From DCFW01 sp963790715 (lineage in GTDB: Bacteria > Bacteroidota > Bacteroidia > Bacteroidales > Bacteroidaceae), in assembly GCA_963790715.1 (NCBI GenBank), contig CAWBPN010000011.1:248001-312000 (forward strand): 64,000 nucleotides of DNA, in the 5' to 3' direction. The notes beneath the pieces are model-generated. The model was given only the letters and a program-made list of their open reading frames with translations. It searched no databases and was not told the origin of the DNA. The position numbers were made by a program, and so were the translations under genes. Below, piece after piece: positions 52,601-61,619 of the stretch (the stretch's first letter is position 1; every line of letters starts with the position of its first letter).

Positions 52601-55128
52601 CGCAAAATTATCTTTATGACAGATTCAACTTTAAATCCAATTACATAATAGGTTCTCCTTTTGGTAATAATATATTAAATGAGGTGGTAACAATTGGATA
52701 TGGTACAAAGTCAATGTCCGCTGCCGTTCCCAGAATGGCTAAACAAACTAGCAGAACTTCATTTGTATCAGAGGATAAAAAAAATATTATGATTCGCGGT
52801 ACTCGCAGTACGGAATCATCTTATCCGGAGCAGCCTGCACCAACTATCTCCACACAAAGTTTGCGTTCCAATTTCAATGAGACAGCATTCTTTTATCCGC
52901 AACTGAGAACAGATGCCGATGGTAACATTACATTCTCGTTTACAATGCCGGAGAGCCTCACCCGATGGAACTTTATCGGACTGGCTCATACTAAAGACAT
53001 GCAAATAGGTAGTATATCCGGTTCTACAGTCACGGCTAAAGACTTTATGATTACACCTAATTTGCCTCGCTTCGTTCGCGTAGGTGATAAGGCTTCAATA
53101 AGCGCTCGTATAAATAATACAGGTAACACGGAAGTGGAAGGTAAAGCCACGATGCAACTGTTCAATCCTGAGAATGACGAGGTAATCTCCACTCAAACAG
53201 TGTCGTTCGATGCACCGAAACAAAATGAAACATCTGTTGCATTCTCTTTTAACCCGACGGAAAGATATCCGCTACTAGGAGTTAAAATCATTGCCGAAGG
53301 AGGCAACTTCTCCGACGGTGAACAACACCTGTTGCCTGTACTGAGCAACAAAGAATATGTTACTGAAACAGTACCTATGTTCGTTCGCGGTCGTCAAACG
53401 AAAACATTCGATATAAGTTCTCTGTTCAATCATCACTCGCAAACGGCCACTCAACGCAAAATGATGGTGGAATGCACAAGTAATCCTGCATGGTATGCAG
53501 TACAAGCTTTGCCTACATTGAGCAATCCGTCATACGATGATGCAATATCTTGGGGAACAGCATGGTATGCAAACAGTTTGGCTACGTATATTGCAAACAG
53601 CAATCCGCGTATAAAACAAATATTTGACGCATGGCATGCCGAAGGCACCGACAGCAAAACACTGTGGAGCAAACTGCAAAAGGACGAAGATGTAAAGAAC
53701 ATCTTACTTGACGAATCGCCTTGGGTAGCCGAAGCTAACAGCCAACAAGAACAGCAACAACGCGTGGCAACATTGTTTGATGTGAATAATATGACTTATC
53801 AATTGGCTCACAGCATAAACAAGTTGAAACAGTTACAGCAATACGACGGAGGATGGGCATGGTTCCCGGGTATGAAATCGGGATTATACACCACAATGTA
53901 TATCGTGAAACTGATGAGCAGATATAATCAGTTAACGGGTAATAGCGACGCCACAACTTCAGACATGATACGTAATGGTATGGCATTTATCCACAAAAAC
54001 ATCAAAAAAGAGTATGATGAATGTATAAAGGATAAAGTTAAGCCTTGGTTGGGTGATACACAAATAGAATATCTTTATCTATGTGCACTTAACGGAAACG
54101 ACATTCCTCAAAACGCTCACGACGCTTACGATTACTATATTAAATCGGCAGAAAAAAGCTCGCCTAACCTGACGATGCTTGGCAAAACAGTTGTGTCATA
54201 CGTGATGAAGAGTGCACACAAAGATAAGATTGCAGCTACCATGATTGAGTCTTTGCGCCAGTATGCAGTACGCACCGAAGACGGTGGAGCTTTCTATAAT
54301 CCTTCGGCCGACCATTACAGTTGGTGGGGTAATCCGTTGGCTACTCAATCAGCGGCAATAGAGGCTTTCAGCAAGGTTGCTCACGACTCCACATTCGTAG
54401 ATGAATTACAAATTGCCCTACTAAAACGCAAACAGGCACAAAGTTGGGGTAATACCGTAAGCACGGCAAACGCGGTGTATGCATTGCTTTGCAACGGCAA
54501 CAATATGTTGGCAAACAACGGTAAATGTACATTAACTTTGAAAGGTAATTCAGTAAATGAAACAATACAACCTGAAAAACAAGAAACCGGAACAGGATAT
54601 TATCGTACCGAAATCACCGATGAAAAGGCTCGCGACAATGCAACAAGCATAAAATTTGAAAAGGAAGATGCAGGCATTGCCTGGGGTGCAGTATATGGCG
54701 GCAGTTTGGAAAACATCGGTAAATTCGCAAATAGCGGCAATGCTCTTACCGTAACAAAAACATATTTGCTCAACGGTAAACCTTTAAGCGAATGGCACGT
54801 CGGCGACCGCATCACCACACACCTCACAATACACGTCGACCGTGATATGGATTATGTGCAGATAAATGACGAACGCCCTGCATGTGCTGAACCTGGAATT
54901 GTTACTTCAGGTTATCGTTGGAGTAATGGCATAGGATATTACCAATGCTTCAAGGATGCATCGACGCGTATATTCATGGATAGGTTGCGCAAAGGCACTT
55001 ATACTATAGATTATGATTGCACTATCGATCGCACAGGTAGCTACCAAAGCGGATTAACTACATTACAATCGGCATATGCGCCTGAGTTTGCAGCACATAG
55101 CACATCTACTGTAATTAGTGTAAAATAA
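49615..55128 (+). CDS. Giant alpha-2-macroglobulin-family protein
   Basis: An 1837-residue protein with signal peptide (MKIKTFLLILAYTCMAVSASA). An N-terminal helical/TPR-like region (~30-300) precedes MG domains: an MG2-like LFTDRAVYRPGQTIQVKGVAY near residue 500, RVEEYKRPTFEV, then the A2M core FFYPQLRTDADGNITFSFTMPESLTRWNF and LPRFVRVGDKASISARI. The helical TED-like domain (~1285-1620) includes LKQLQQYDGGWAWFPGM; the thioester CxEQ is absent. At residues 1024-1031 a SusC-type VVTIGYGT box stands between MG5-like and A2M domains, which is unusual. Related bacterial proteins trap proteases or guard the envelope. Monocistronic or followed by a DUF2490 gene with its own promoter. Confidence 0.85.
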   Translation: MKIKTFLLILAYTCMAVSASAGNGKTYEQLWNEVKSVEKSDLPRNGIKLCDEIYAKANAENNGQQMLKAFLHRMDLRSRIDNDSIEVDISFLKNWQQREKRPVMESVLSYLLAKYQSSNNNNNDDSLKLAYIRESLKYRDDLASTISTTSWQELITKGSKSDYFAHDMYNLMVHSNIELLYNHNADTQRFANDIYHKAITFYSGHNNRDGELVLILDSLNYASSQGLNNDSYHDRLNLLKKEFADSPVCAQVYLELANKLMNSKNYIGALDLLNEAISKYPSYTNINELKNEITTIKRPETRISGIPNILYPGDQLKITATYRNISELQLNNKDINVSNDNKHIKCNTYKFALKTNNDYSQNDTALTLPALSLGKFSLSAKGSDDNADINVTRLFVLNRKIEDNNQIVVLDGKTGYPVKDAKVNIVYGNDDKENTVATYTTDVDGICSFTLTDKNKNYFAKVSKGDDKAFPKISLGYYYGYYYNINKSKGESTTMQLFTDRAVYRPGQTIQVKGVAYTQTGDDAVVCPGKPCNVRLHDNNGKIIAENKVTTNDFGSFSTQFTLPANILNGGCFIDADEKGVTTIRVEEYKRPTFEVKINEYKQAYKMGESVHLAGTAKTYSGLAMENDSVKYKVTRSARVLWWWRQGNQSDVETQTGYAHILKDGSFDLPVTLVPDSTYDMYDYTVAASVTDVNGETEKAEYTLSAGKKSVMLSTDIPDEVDVDSVIEGKFIATNLQNNEVAETIKARLLHSGKEVWNDDRIPSNTTVSLKKWKSLKPGKYILQISDSISDKPLEKALVIFSEYSSVMPVDTVVWCKQLTKEFPKDGKPATILYGTSHPSTYVICSVFNNGKLLESKHITLNNEMHSFNYTYDDKYGEGIFVQFCFVVDEKSYQNGFTITKPLPDKSLSLKWSRFRDKLQPGKKETWSLTILNNKKAPANAEMMAVLYDASLDAFERYSPNNKIYYSRYVPECTWNELYLEPRSFWLSYPQNKTLPQNYLYDRFNFKSNYIIGSPFGNNILNEVVTIGYGTKSMSAAVPRMAKQTSRTSFVSEDKKNIMIRGTRSTESSYPEQPAPTISTQSLRSNFNETAFFYPQLRTDADGNITFSFTMPESLTRWNFIGLAHTKDMQIGSISGSTVTAKDFMITPNLPRFVRVGDKASISARINNTGNTEVEGKATMQLFNPENDEVISTQTVSFDAPKQNETSVAFSFNPTERYPLLGVKIIAEGGNFSDGEQHLLPVLSNKEYVTETVPMFVRGRQTKTFDISSLFNHHSQTATQRKMMVECTSNPAWYAVQALPTLSNPSYDDAISWGTAWYANSLATYIANSNPRIKQIFDAWHAEGTDSKTLWSKLQKDEDVKNILLDESPWVAEANSQQEQQQRVATLFDVNNMTYQLAHSINKLKQLQQYDGGWAWFPGMKSGLYTTMYIVKLMSRYNQLTGNSDATTSDMIRNGMAFIHKNIKKEYDECIKDKVKPWLGDTQIEYLYLCALNGNDIPQNAHDAYDYYIKSAEKSSPNLTMLGKTVVSYVMKSAHKDKIAATMIESLRQYAVRTEDGGAFYNPSADHYSWWGNPLATQSAAIEAFSKVAHDSTFVDELQIALLKRKQAQSWGNTVSTANAVYALLCNGNNMLANNGKCTLTLKGNSVNETIQPEKQETGTGYYRTEITDEKARDNATSIKFEKEDAGIAWGAVYGGSLENIGKFANSGNALTVTKTYLLNGKPLSEWHVGDRITTHLTIHVDRDMDYVQINDERPACAEPGIVTSGYRWSNGIGYYQCFKDASTRIFMDRLRKGTYTIDYDCTIDRTGSYQSGLTTLQSAYAPEFAAHSTSTVISVK

Positions 55129-55145
55129 TAAATGTGTGTAAAACA

Positions 55146-55178
55146 TTTGGATAGATTGAATATTATTACGTATTTTTG
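55146..55178 (+). promoter_or_regulatory. Promoter of the DUF2490 gene
   Basis: TTTG (55146-55149), 21-bp spacer, TATTTTTG (55171-55178), 33 bp before ATG 55212. It makes the ATG at 55212 the best start and separates this gene from the macroglobulin gene. Confidence 0.6.
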
Positions 55179-55211
55179 CGTCATATAATATATAAAATCA
55201 ATTTTGCACCA

Positions 55212-55970
55212 ATGAAAAATATAAAGTTATCGGCTATATTGGCGTTTGTAGCCTTTATCATGTTTGCACCTACACTTAAAGCACAACAGGATTTGGGCTC
55301 TATCGTGGGTCTTGATATAAATAAAAGTATTAGTAAGAAATACACTCTGACTTTTGCAGGAGATTGGCAAACTCGCAATATGTTAAGGTCGCCTGAACAA
55401 GTTACAAACCAATTGGGATTAGGGCGTAAAATGAATGAAAACTTTGATGCCGGTATCGACGGATATATAATACATTTTCACAGAAATTATTACGGATGCC
55501 ACAGGGATGAAAGCTTCGGATGGGAAAACAGATATGTATGGGACGCTTATGTGAAAGGCCATATTCAATACAATAACTGGACATTCTCTCTTAAAGAGAC
55601 TTATGAACAAACATACTGCAAAGGTGTTGAAGGCAAGGATAAAGTAAGAAATGGAATAAATCCGGAAAGAATGCTTCGCAGTGTTATTCGGGCAGATTAT
55701 AAATTGAGCAGATGGTGGACGCCATACGCATACGCAGAAGTATACAATCCGCTAAACAAACCTAGCAACAATGATATACAGACGATAAGAGTTGAAGCAG
55801 GTGCCACATACAAATGGACGAAACACATGCACATAAAACTGTTCTGCCGCTACGATGATTTCATTGATTCAAAATATTATGATCCTGTATTAGGTACCAC
55901 GCACGACATAGATAACGGCAAATATAAAGGTCGCCTTAATTTAGGTTCGGAGTTAACTATAAACTTCTGA
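55212..55970 (+). CDS. DUF2490-family outer-membrane protein
   Basis: About 252 residues. The signal peptide (NIKLSAILAFVAFIMFAPTLKA) precedes a barrel-like sequence with alternating aromatic strands: SKKYTLTFAGDWQTRNM, NRYVWDAYVKGHIQYNNWTFSLKETYEQTY, RWWTPYAYAEVYNPL, HMHIKLFCRYDDF, and a terminal GRLNLGSELTINF strand ending in Phe. This fits DUF2490, a family of predicted outer-membrane barrels with no assigned function. The upstream TTG at 55176 is part of the -7 box and is rejected as start. Confidence 0.75.
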   Translation: MKNIKLSAILAFVAFIMFAPTLKAQQDLGSIVGLDINKSISKKYTLTFAGDWQTRNMLRSPEQVTNQLGLGRKMNENFDAGIDGYIIHFHRNYYGCHRDESFGWENRYVWDAYVKGHIQYNNWTFSLKETYEQTYCKGVEGKDKVRNGINPERMLRSVIRADYKLSRWWTPYAYAEVYNPLNKPSNNDIQTIRVEAGATYKWTKHMHIKLFCRYDDFIDSKYYDPVLGTTHDIDNGKYKGRLNLGSELTINF

Positions 55971-56003
55971 TAAAGCTTGCAAAGACGACAAGAAAATAAA
56001 AGT

Positions 56004-56053
56004 AAAGCCTCAAATCTTACAAGTAATAATTCTTGTGAAAGATTTGAGGCTTT
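56004..56053. terminator. Bidirectional terminator between DUF2490 gene and pepD
   Basis: AAAGCCTCAAATCTT (56004-56018) and AAGATTTGAGGCTTT (56039-56053) form 15 perfect base pairs, with an inner CAAG/CTTG helix; A and T runs on the outer sides serve both strands. Confidence 0.85.
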
Positions 56054-56078
56054 GCTATATTTAAACAAAAAATGAGTC

Positions 56079-57533
56079 TTATTTATTCGGGATGTGAATA
56101 AGTATATCCGTCAAATGACGCCAGAACTTATCTACCGTAGCAATTTCAAGAGCTTCGTCAGGAGAATGTACGCCTTTTAGTGTAGGACCGAATGATACCA
56201 TATCCAAATTCGGATATTTCTTAAGGAACAAACCGCATTCCAATCCTGCATGTATTGCTTTTACTTCCGGAGCCTTGCCGAACAAACGTTTGTATGAGTC
56301 AACAGCAATATCCAGTATTTCAGAATTGGCATTTGGTTCCCAACCTGGGTAACCGTCATCTGTAACTACCTTGGCGCCTGCTAAATCAAATGCCGTAGTA
56401 ACAGTGTCAGATACTTCTTTTAATGAGAATTCCGTATCGCTGCGTTGACTGGTAACAACATGAATGGCATCCGGTTCGGTGGAAATTATTGCCAGATTTG
56501 ACGAAGTATGTACAAATCCTTCAATCTCCTGACTCATTGCATACACACCGTTAAATACGCACTGCAACGACTTTATAAGTTTTGCAGCCACACATTTCTC
56601 TATTGCTTTATCACTGGTTTTATATGATTCCAACGAATAAACGGCATTGTTATCCGTCACTTTATATTCATTCTCAAAATCCGATACCAATATATTAAAG
56701 TCTGCACGTAGATTTTCTTTATCTGCAAACGGAACGGCAGCTATAACCGAAGCCTCACGGGGAATGGCATTATGCTTGCTTCCGCCTTTAATATCAACTA
56801 AACGAAGATCATACTTGCCTTGAAGTACATATAATATATGCGTAAGCACTTTGATGGCATTCGCACGTTTCTTGTTTATCTCGTCACCGGAATGTCCTCC
56901 TGTAAACTTCTTTAATTCGATTTTGAATGTAAAATAATTATCCGGAACTGCTTCACGTTTATAATCGAACGTAGCCTCAGTTTCGTTACCTCCGGCACAG
57001 CCGATATAAATCTGTCCTTCTTCTTCGGAGTCGAGATTAATAAGAATATCACCATCCATAAAGCCTTCTTTCATGCTCTTAGCCCCGGTAAGATGCGTCT
57101 CTTCATCAACTGTAAACACACAGCAAATCGGTCCGTGTTCAAATTTGTCGTCATCAAGCACAGCTAGTTCGGCGGCACATCCCATTCCGTCATCGGCACC
57201 CAACGTGGTACCGCGCGCAGTTAACCATTCACCGTCGACATACGCATCAATAGGTTGTTTAAAAAAATCATGCTCAACGTCTTGCAATTTATCGCAAACC
57301 ATATCCATGTGGCTTTGCAGTATTACACCCTTCAATTTCTCCTTACCTTTACTTGCCGGTTTGAAAATAACAACGTTACCAACTTCATCCGTTTTTGTAC
57401 GCAAACCGCGACTTTCACCGAAATGTTTGAGATATTCAGTCATCTTTTCAATATGCCCTGATGGACGCGGAACACCGCATATCTCTTTAAAGAAACGGAA
57501 GATAGCTTCCGGTTTTAATGTTAAACTTTCCAT
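56079..57533 (-). CDS. pepD: Cytosol non-specific dipeptidase (aminoacyl-histidine dipeptidase)
   Basis: About 484 residues from ATG 57533. M20C metallopeptidase: ILQSHMDMVCDK (first metal ligand), TTLGADDGMGCAAELAVL (bridging Asp), TVDEETHLTGAKSM (catalytic Glu and ligand), LDSEEEGQIYIGCAGG, and EVKAIHAGLECGLFLKKYP. GGHSGDEINKKRANAIK marks the lid/dimerisation domain. It hydrolyses Xaa-His and other dipeptides in the cytoplasm. The longer ORF start at 57575 adds residues without family support. Confidence 0.93.
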   Translation of the reverse strand: MESLTLKPEAIFRFFKEICGVPRPSGHIEKMTEYLKHFGESRGLRTKTDEVGNVVIFKPASKGKEKLKGVILQSHMDMVCDKLQDVEHDFFKQPIDAYVDGEWLTARGTTLGADDGMGCAAELAVLDDDKFEHGPICCVFTVDEETHLTGAKSMKEGFMDGDILINLDSEEEGQIYIGCAGGNETEATFDYKREAVPDNYFTFKIELKKFTGGHSGDEINKKRANAIKVLTHILYVLQGKYDLRLVDIKGGSKHNAIPREASVIAAVPFADKENLRADFNILVSDFENEYKVTDNNAVYSLESYKTSDKAIEKCVAAKLIKSLQCVFNGVYAMSQEIEGFVHTSSNLAIISTEPDAIHVVTSQRSDTEFSLKEVSDTVTTAFDLAGAKVVTDDGYPGWEPNANSEILDIAVDSYKRLFGKAPEVKAIHAGLECGLFLKKYPNLDMVSFGPTLKGVHSPDEALEIATVDKFWRHLTDILIHIPNK

Positions 57534-57582
57534 ATCTATGTTGATTAATCTTTTAAATGTATCATATATGAACACAAAACTT

Positions 57583-57603
57583 TATATTTGCAAGACAAAA
57601 ATA
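57583..57603. promoter_or_regulatory. Divergent promoter boxes for the OmpH-like gene and pepD
   Basis: TATATTTG on the plus strand (57583-57590) faces the OmpH-like gene; TATTTTTG on the minus strand (57603-57596) faces pepD. The two -7 boxes lie within 21 bp of each other. Confidence 0.4.
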
Positions 57604-57667
57604 GTTGTTACGAACGAATAAAACAAAAAAGGAATAATAAATAAGAATTTATACTCAATAAAAAATT

Positions 57668-58264
57668 ATGAAAAGAATTAATTACCTTTTAAGAGGAGGA
57701 CTGACTTTTGCCGTTATACTGTTGTTAGCAAGTTGTAATGGAAAGAAAAGCACTAACGATGTAGAGAAAGACGCACCACGCATACCGGGAAATTTAAGAA
57801 TTGCCTATGTTGATGTTGATACATTGCTCTCAAAGTACTCGTATGCAATTGACTTGAACGATATGATGATGAAAAAAGAGGAAAACATCCGTGCTACACT
57901 GAACGAGCAAGCTCGCGACTTACAACAGGAGGGTGCCGAATTTCAACGCAAAGTGCAAAACAACGCTTTCGTCAGTCAAGACCGCGCCCAACAGGAAAAT
58001 GCACGTCTTCAAAAGAAACAACAAGACTTGCAGGAATTGCAAAACCGATTAACTAACGAACTGCAATCCGAAAACCAAAAGAACAGTCTGCAATTGCGCG
58101 ATTCTATCAACCACTTCTTAAAAGAATACAATAAGAAACATCATTATGATATGATTTTCAGTAATTCAGGTTTCGACAATCTGTTGTATGCCAACCAATC
58201 GTTCAACATAACAAAAGATATTGTTGAAGGACTGAATTCTCGCTATAAAGCTAAAAAGAAATAA
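57668..58264 (+). CDS. OmpH/Skp-like periplasmic lipoprotein
   Basis: A 198-residue protein with type II signal peptide ending LLLASC (lipid-modified Cys23). The mature part reads LRIAYVDVDTLLSKYSYA, the OmpH start, then a long coiled coil (residues ~75-160, rich in Gln, Glu and Asn), then HYDMIFSNSGFDNLLYANQSFNITKDIVEGLNSRY, the typical C-terminal strand-helix. Skp-like chaperones hold outer-membrane proteins in transit; the lipid anchor is a Bacteroidota variation. It heads a likely two-gene unit with the next gene, 10-25 bp apart. Confidence 0.85.
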   Translation: MKRINYLLRGGLTFAVILLLASCNGKKSTNDVEKDAPRIPGNLRIAYVDVDTLLSKYSYAIDLNDMMMKKEENIRATLNEQARDLQQEGAEFQRKVQNNAFVSQDRAQQENARLQKKQQDLQELQNRLTNELQSENQKNSLQLRDSINHFLKEYNKKHHYDMIFSNSGFDNLLYANQSFNITKDIVEGLNSRYKAKKK

Positions 58265-58289
58265 GTAACATCCGATGCAGGATATTATA

Positions 58290-59318
58290 ATGGAAAGGAG
58301 GATAAAATCGTTTATCTTCCTTTTTTTGTTATTATCTCTCCCGATAAAAGCGCAGGACAGATTCAGAGTAATGTTCTACAATACGGAAAATTTCTTTGAT
58401 TGCACACATGACTCGCTGAAAAACGACTATGAGTTCCTGCCTAATTCCATGCACCACTGGACACGCAACCGCGTGTATCAAAAGGCTTTGCACATTGCAC
58501 AAACGATAGCCGCCGTAGGTGAAATGACACCTCCGGCATTAATCGGATTATGCGAAGTTGAAAATGATTCGTGCATGTATTATTTGCTACATCGTTCACC
58601 TTTGCGGCAAATGGATTATCAATACGTTATGACACATTCGGCTGATGAGCGCGGCATAGATGTAGCGTTGCTTTACCAACGCGGAATGTTCAGGTTACTT
58701 CAAAAAGACTCTATTCGTCCGCAATTTCCTTGGAAGTCGTCCCGCCCGACACGCGATATATTGCACGTATCCGGTTTGGTAATAACAGGCGACACTCTTG
58801 ATGTTTTCATTTGCCATCCGCCTTCACGCATGGGGGGATTGAAAGCTTCCGAACAAGCCCGAATGTTCGTTGCTGCACAGCTTCGTCATTATGCCGACAG
58901 TTTGATGGCGTGCCGACAACATCCGCAAATACTTATTATGGGCGATTTCAATGATTATCCCGACAGCAAATCAATAAGTGATGTTCTTGATGCAAAAGAA
59001 CCTTCAGACTCCATTGCGCCACATCGGTTATATGATTTAATGACCGACAAAATAAAAGACAAAAGCTTCGGCACATACAAGTATCACGGCGAGTGGAACA
59101 TTCTCGACCAAATAATCGTATCCGGTTCTTTGTTATTACCTCAGGCTGCAATGCACACAAGCAAGACTGATGCACACATCGCCAACTTTCCCTTCCTGCT
59201 GGAAAAAGATGAAAAATATTTCGGCATTAAACCGTTCCGCACATTCTATGGAATGAAATATCAAAACGGATACAGCGACCACCTGCCGGTATATGCCGAT
59301 TTTCGACTTTTGTTTTAA
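58290..59318 (+). CDS. Secreted endonuclease/exonuclease/phosphatase-family protein
   Basis: About 342 residues from ATG 58290 (an in-frame ATG at 58275 is possible). Signal peptide RRIKSFIFLFLLLSLPIKA. EEP-fold motifs: VMFYNTENFFD, LIGLCEVEND (metal Glu), VALLYQRGMFR, ICHPPSRMGG, ILIMGDFNDYPDS and a final GYSDHLPVYADF with the catalytic Asp-His. Substrate may be nucleic acid or a phosphodiester lipid; the secreted location favours nutrient release. It closely follows the OmpH-like gene. Confidence 0.85.
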   Translation: MERRIKSFIFLFLLLSLPIKAQDRFRVMFYNTENFFDCTHDSLKNDYEFLPNSMHHWTRNRVYQKALHIAQTIAAVGEMTPPALIGLCEVENDSCMYYLLHRSPLRQMDYQYVMTHSADERGIDVALLYQRGMFRLLQKDSIRPQFPWKSSRPTRDILHVSGLVITGDTLDVFICHPPSRMGGLKASEQARMFVAAQLRHYADSLMACRQHPQILIMGDFNDYPDSKSISDVLDAKEPSDSIAPHRLYDLMTDKIKDKSFGTYKYHGEWNILDQIIVSGSLLLPQAAMHTSKTDAHIANFPFLLEKDEKYFGIKPFRTFYGMKYQNGYSDHLPVYADFRLLF

Positions 59319-59322
59319 ACAT

Positions 59323-59355
59323 TTTGGTATATCTCAATAAATATAATTATCTTTG
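59323..59355 (+). promoter_or_regulatory. Promoter of the carboxynorspermidine dehydrogenase-recA operon
   Basis: TTTG (59323-59326), 21-bp spacer, TATCTTTG (59348-59355), then 33 bp to the ATG at 59389. No SOS-like palindrome is evident by eye. Confidence 0.65.
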
Positions 59356-59388
59356 TCAAGTAAGAATCTAAAATAAATATTCACTTAA

Positions 59389-60582
59389 ATGGGAAAAGTA
59401 CTTATTATTGGTGCCGGTGGCGTTGGCACCGTAGTAGCTCACAAAGTAGCTCAAAACCCTGATGTTTTCACAGACATCATGATTGCAAGCCGCACAAAGT
59501 CAAAATGCGATGATGTGGTAAAAGCTATCGGTAATAAAAATATACAAACCGCTCAAGTGGATGCGGACAATGTTGAAGAACTGACCAAGTTGCTGAAAAG
59601 CTACAAACCTGATATTGTCATCAACGTTGCCCTGCCCTACCAAGACCTTCATATAATGGATGCCTGCTTAGCTGCCGGAGTAAATTATTTGGATACGGCC
59701 AACTATGAACCGCGCGACATTGCACACTTCGAATACAGTTGGCAATGGGCTTATCGCAAACGCTTCGAAGATGCAGGGCTGACAGCTATTCTCGGTTGCG
59801 GTTTCGACCCGGGTGTAAGCGGTATCTATACTGCCTACGCTGCAAAGCACCATTTTGATGAAATACAGTATCTGGATATTGTCGACTGCAATGCCGGCAA
59901 CCACCATAAAGCTTTCGCAACGAATTTTAATCCTGAAATAAACATTCGCGAAATCACGCAAAACGGACGTTACTACGAAAACGGTAAATGGATAAAGACA
60001 GATCCGCTTAAAATACATAAAGACCTAACTTATCCTAATATCGGACCGCGCGATTCATACTTGTTGTATCACGAAGAACTTGAATCGTTGGTAAAGAACT
60101 ATCCGTCTATCAAACGCGCACGTTTCTGGATGACGTTCGGACAAGAATACTTAACCCATCTGCGAGTTATTCAAGACATTGGCATGGCACGCATCGATGA
60201 AGTTGAATATAAAGGAATAAAAATCGTGCCGCTACAGTTCCTTAAAGCCGTGCTGCCCAATCCGCAAGACTTGGGAGCCAACTATGACGGTGAAACAAGT
60301 ATAGGTTGCCGCATTCGCGGAATAAAAAACGGCAAGGAACACACCTATTACATATATAACAACTGTAGCCACCATGCTGCATACTTGGAGACAGGCATGC
60401 AGGGCGTCAGCTATACAACGGGTGTACCTGCGATGATAGGTGCAATGATGCATATAAAAGGCTTATGGAAAAAACCGGGTGTCTACAATGTAGAAGAATT
60501 TGATCCGGATCCGTTCATGGAACAGCTCAACAAGCAAGGACTTCCATGGCATGAGATTTTTGATGAAAATATAGAATTATAA
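59389..60582 (+). CDS. Carboxynorspermidine dehydrogenase (saccharopine dehydrogenase-like)
   Basis: A 397-residue NAD(P)H-dependent enzyme. The N-terminal Rossmann motif is VLIIGAGGVGTVVAHKV; DIVINVALPYQD, NYLDTANYEP and ILGCGFDPGVSGIYTAYAAKHHF follow, and NGKEHTYYIYNNCSHHAAYLETG lies late. This length and pattern match carboxy(nor)spermidine synthases, which condense aspartate semialdehyde with a diamine; Bacteroidota use this route for spermidine. A partner decarboxylase is not in the window. recA begins 13 bp downstream, so the two are co-transcribed. Confidence 0.85.
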   Translation: MGKVLIIGAGGVGTVVAHKVAQNPDVFTDIMIASRTKSKCDDVVKAIGNKNIQTAQVDADNVEELTKLLKSYKPDIVINVALPYQDLHIMDACLAAGVNYLDTANYEPRDIAHFEYSWQWAYRKRFEDAGLTAILGCGFDPGVSGIYTAYAAKHHFDEIQYLDIVDCNAGNHHKAFATNFNPEINIREITQNGRYYENGKWIKTDPLKIHKDLTYPNIGPRDSYLLYHEELESLVKNYPSIKRARFWMTFGQEYLTHLRVIQDIGMARIDEVEYKGIKIVPLQFLKAVLPNPQDLGANYDGETSIGCRIRGIKNGKEHTYYIYNNCSHHAAYLETGMQGVSYTTGVPAMIGAMMHIKGLWKKPGVYNVEEFDPDPFMEQLNKQGLPWHEIFDENIEL

Positions 60583-60595
60583 TAGATACAAAGAT

Positions 60596-61597
60596 ATGGA
60601 ATCAAGTGAGAAAATGAAAGCATTACAGGCTGCCATGGACAAAATAGAAAAGAGCTTCGGTAAAGGCTCTATCATGAAAATGGGCGATGAGTCGGTTGAA
60701 CCGATAGATGTTATATCAAGCGGGTCAATAGGCCTGAATGTCGCTCTCGGCGTCGGAGGTTATCCGCGCGGTAGAGTAGTTGAAATATACGGACCTGAAT
60801 CCTCAGGTAAAACAACATTGGCCTTGCATGCAATTGCGCAAGCGCAAAAGGCCGGTGGCTTGGCAGCATTCATTGATGCCGAGCATGCTTTCGACCGCTT
60901 TTATGCAGCAAAACTTGGAGTAGATATTAATAATTTGCTTATCTCACAGCCGGATAACGGCGAACAGGCACTTGACATAGCCGAGCAATTGATTCGCTCA
61001 TCGGCTATCGACATCATAGTAATCGACTCGGTAGCAGCTCTTACACCAAAAGCCGAAATAGAGGGAGACATGGGTGAAAACAAAGTAGGCCTTCAAGCCC
61101 GCTTAATGTCACAAGCACTTCGTAAACTGACGTCGACCATAAGCAAAACAAAGACTACTTGCATCTTCATAAACCAATTGCGTGAAAAGATCGGCGTCAT
61201 GTTCGGTAACCCTGAAACAACAACCGGAGGTAATGCGTTAAAATTCTATGCGTCGGTTCGTCTGGATATTCGTCGTGCCTCACAGCTGAAAGACGGAGAT
61301 AAAGTAATTGGCAACCAAGTACGCGTAAAAGTAGTGAAGAACAAAGTAGCTCCCCCATTCCGCAAAGCAGAGTTTGACATAATGTTCGGCGAAGGCATTT
61401 CGCATACCGGTGAAATTGTTGATTTGGGTGTTGAACTCGGCATAGTAAAAAAGAGCGGTTCATGGTTCAGCTACAACGAGACAAAGTTGGCACAAGGACG
61501 TGATGCCACTAAACAATGTCTTGCCGATAATCCCGAATTAAGTGAAGAAATAGAACAACTCATTTACGAGAAGTTGAAGGAAAGCAAAGATTTTTAA
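60596..61597 (+). CDS. recA: RecA recombinase
   Basis: A 333-residue protein, slightly shorter than many RecAs. Walker A is GPESSGKTT at residues 66-74, Walker B IIVIDSVAAL, L1 region EIEGDMGENKVGLQARLMSQALRKL, and IFINQLREKIGVMFGNPETTTGGNALKFYAS holds the L2 region. Strand exchange, SOS induction. It is the second gene of an operon with carboxynorspermidine dehydrogenase and ends in a strong hairpin. No LexA-like operator was seen. Confidence 0.97.
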   Translation: MESSEKMKALQAAMDKIEKSFGKGSIMKMGDESVEPIDVISSGSIGLNVALGVGGYPRGRVVEIYGPESSGKTTLALHAIAQAQKAGGLAAFIDAEHAFDRFYAAKLGVDINNLLISQPDNGEQALDIAEQLIRSSAIDIIVIDSVAALTPKAEIEGDMGENKVGLQARLMSQALRKLTSTISKTKTTCIFINQLREKIGVMFGNPETTTGGNALKFYASVRLDIRRASQLKDGDKVIGNQVRVKVVKNKVAPPFRKAEFDIMFGEGISHTGEIVDLGVELGIVKKSGSWFSYNETKLAQGRDATKQCLADNPELSEEIEQLIYEKLKESKDF

Positions 61598-61619
61598 GAT
61601 ATTAGTTTATCATTATTTT

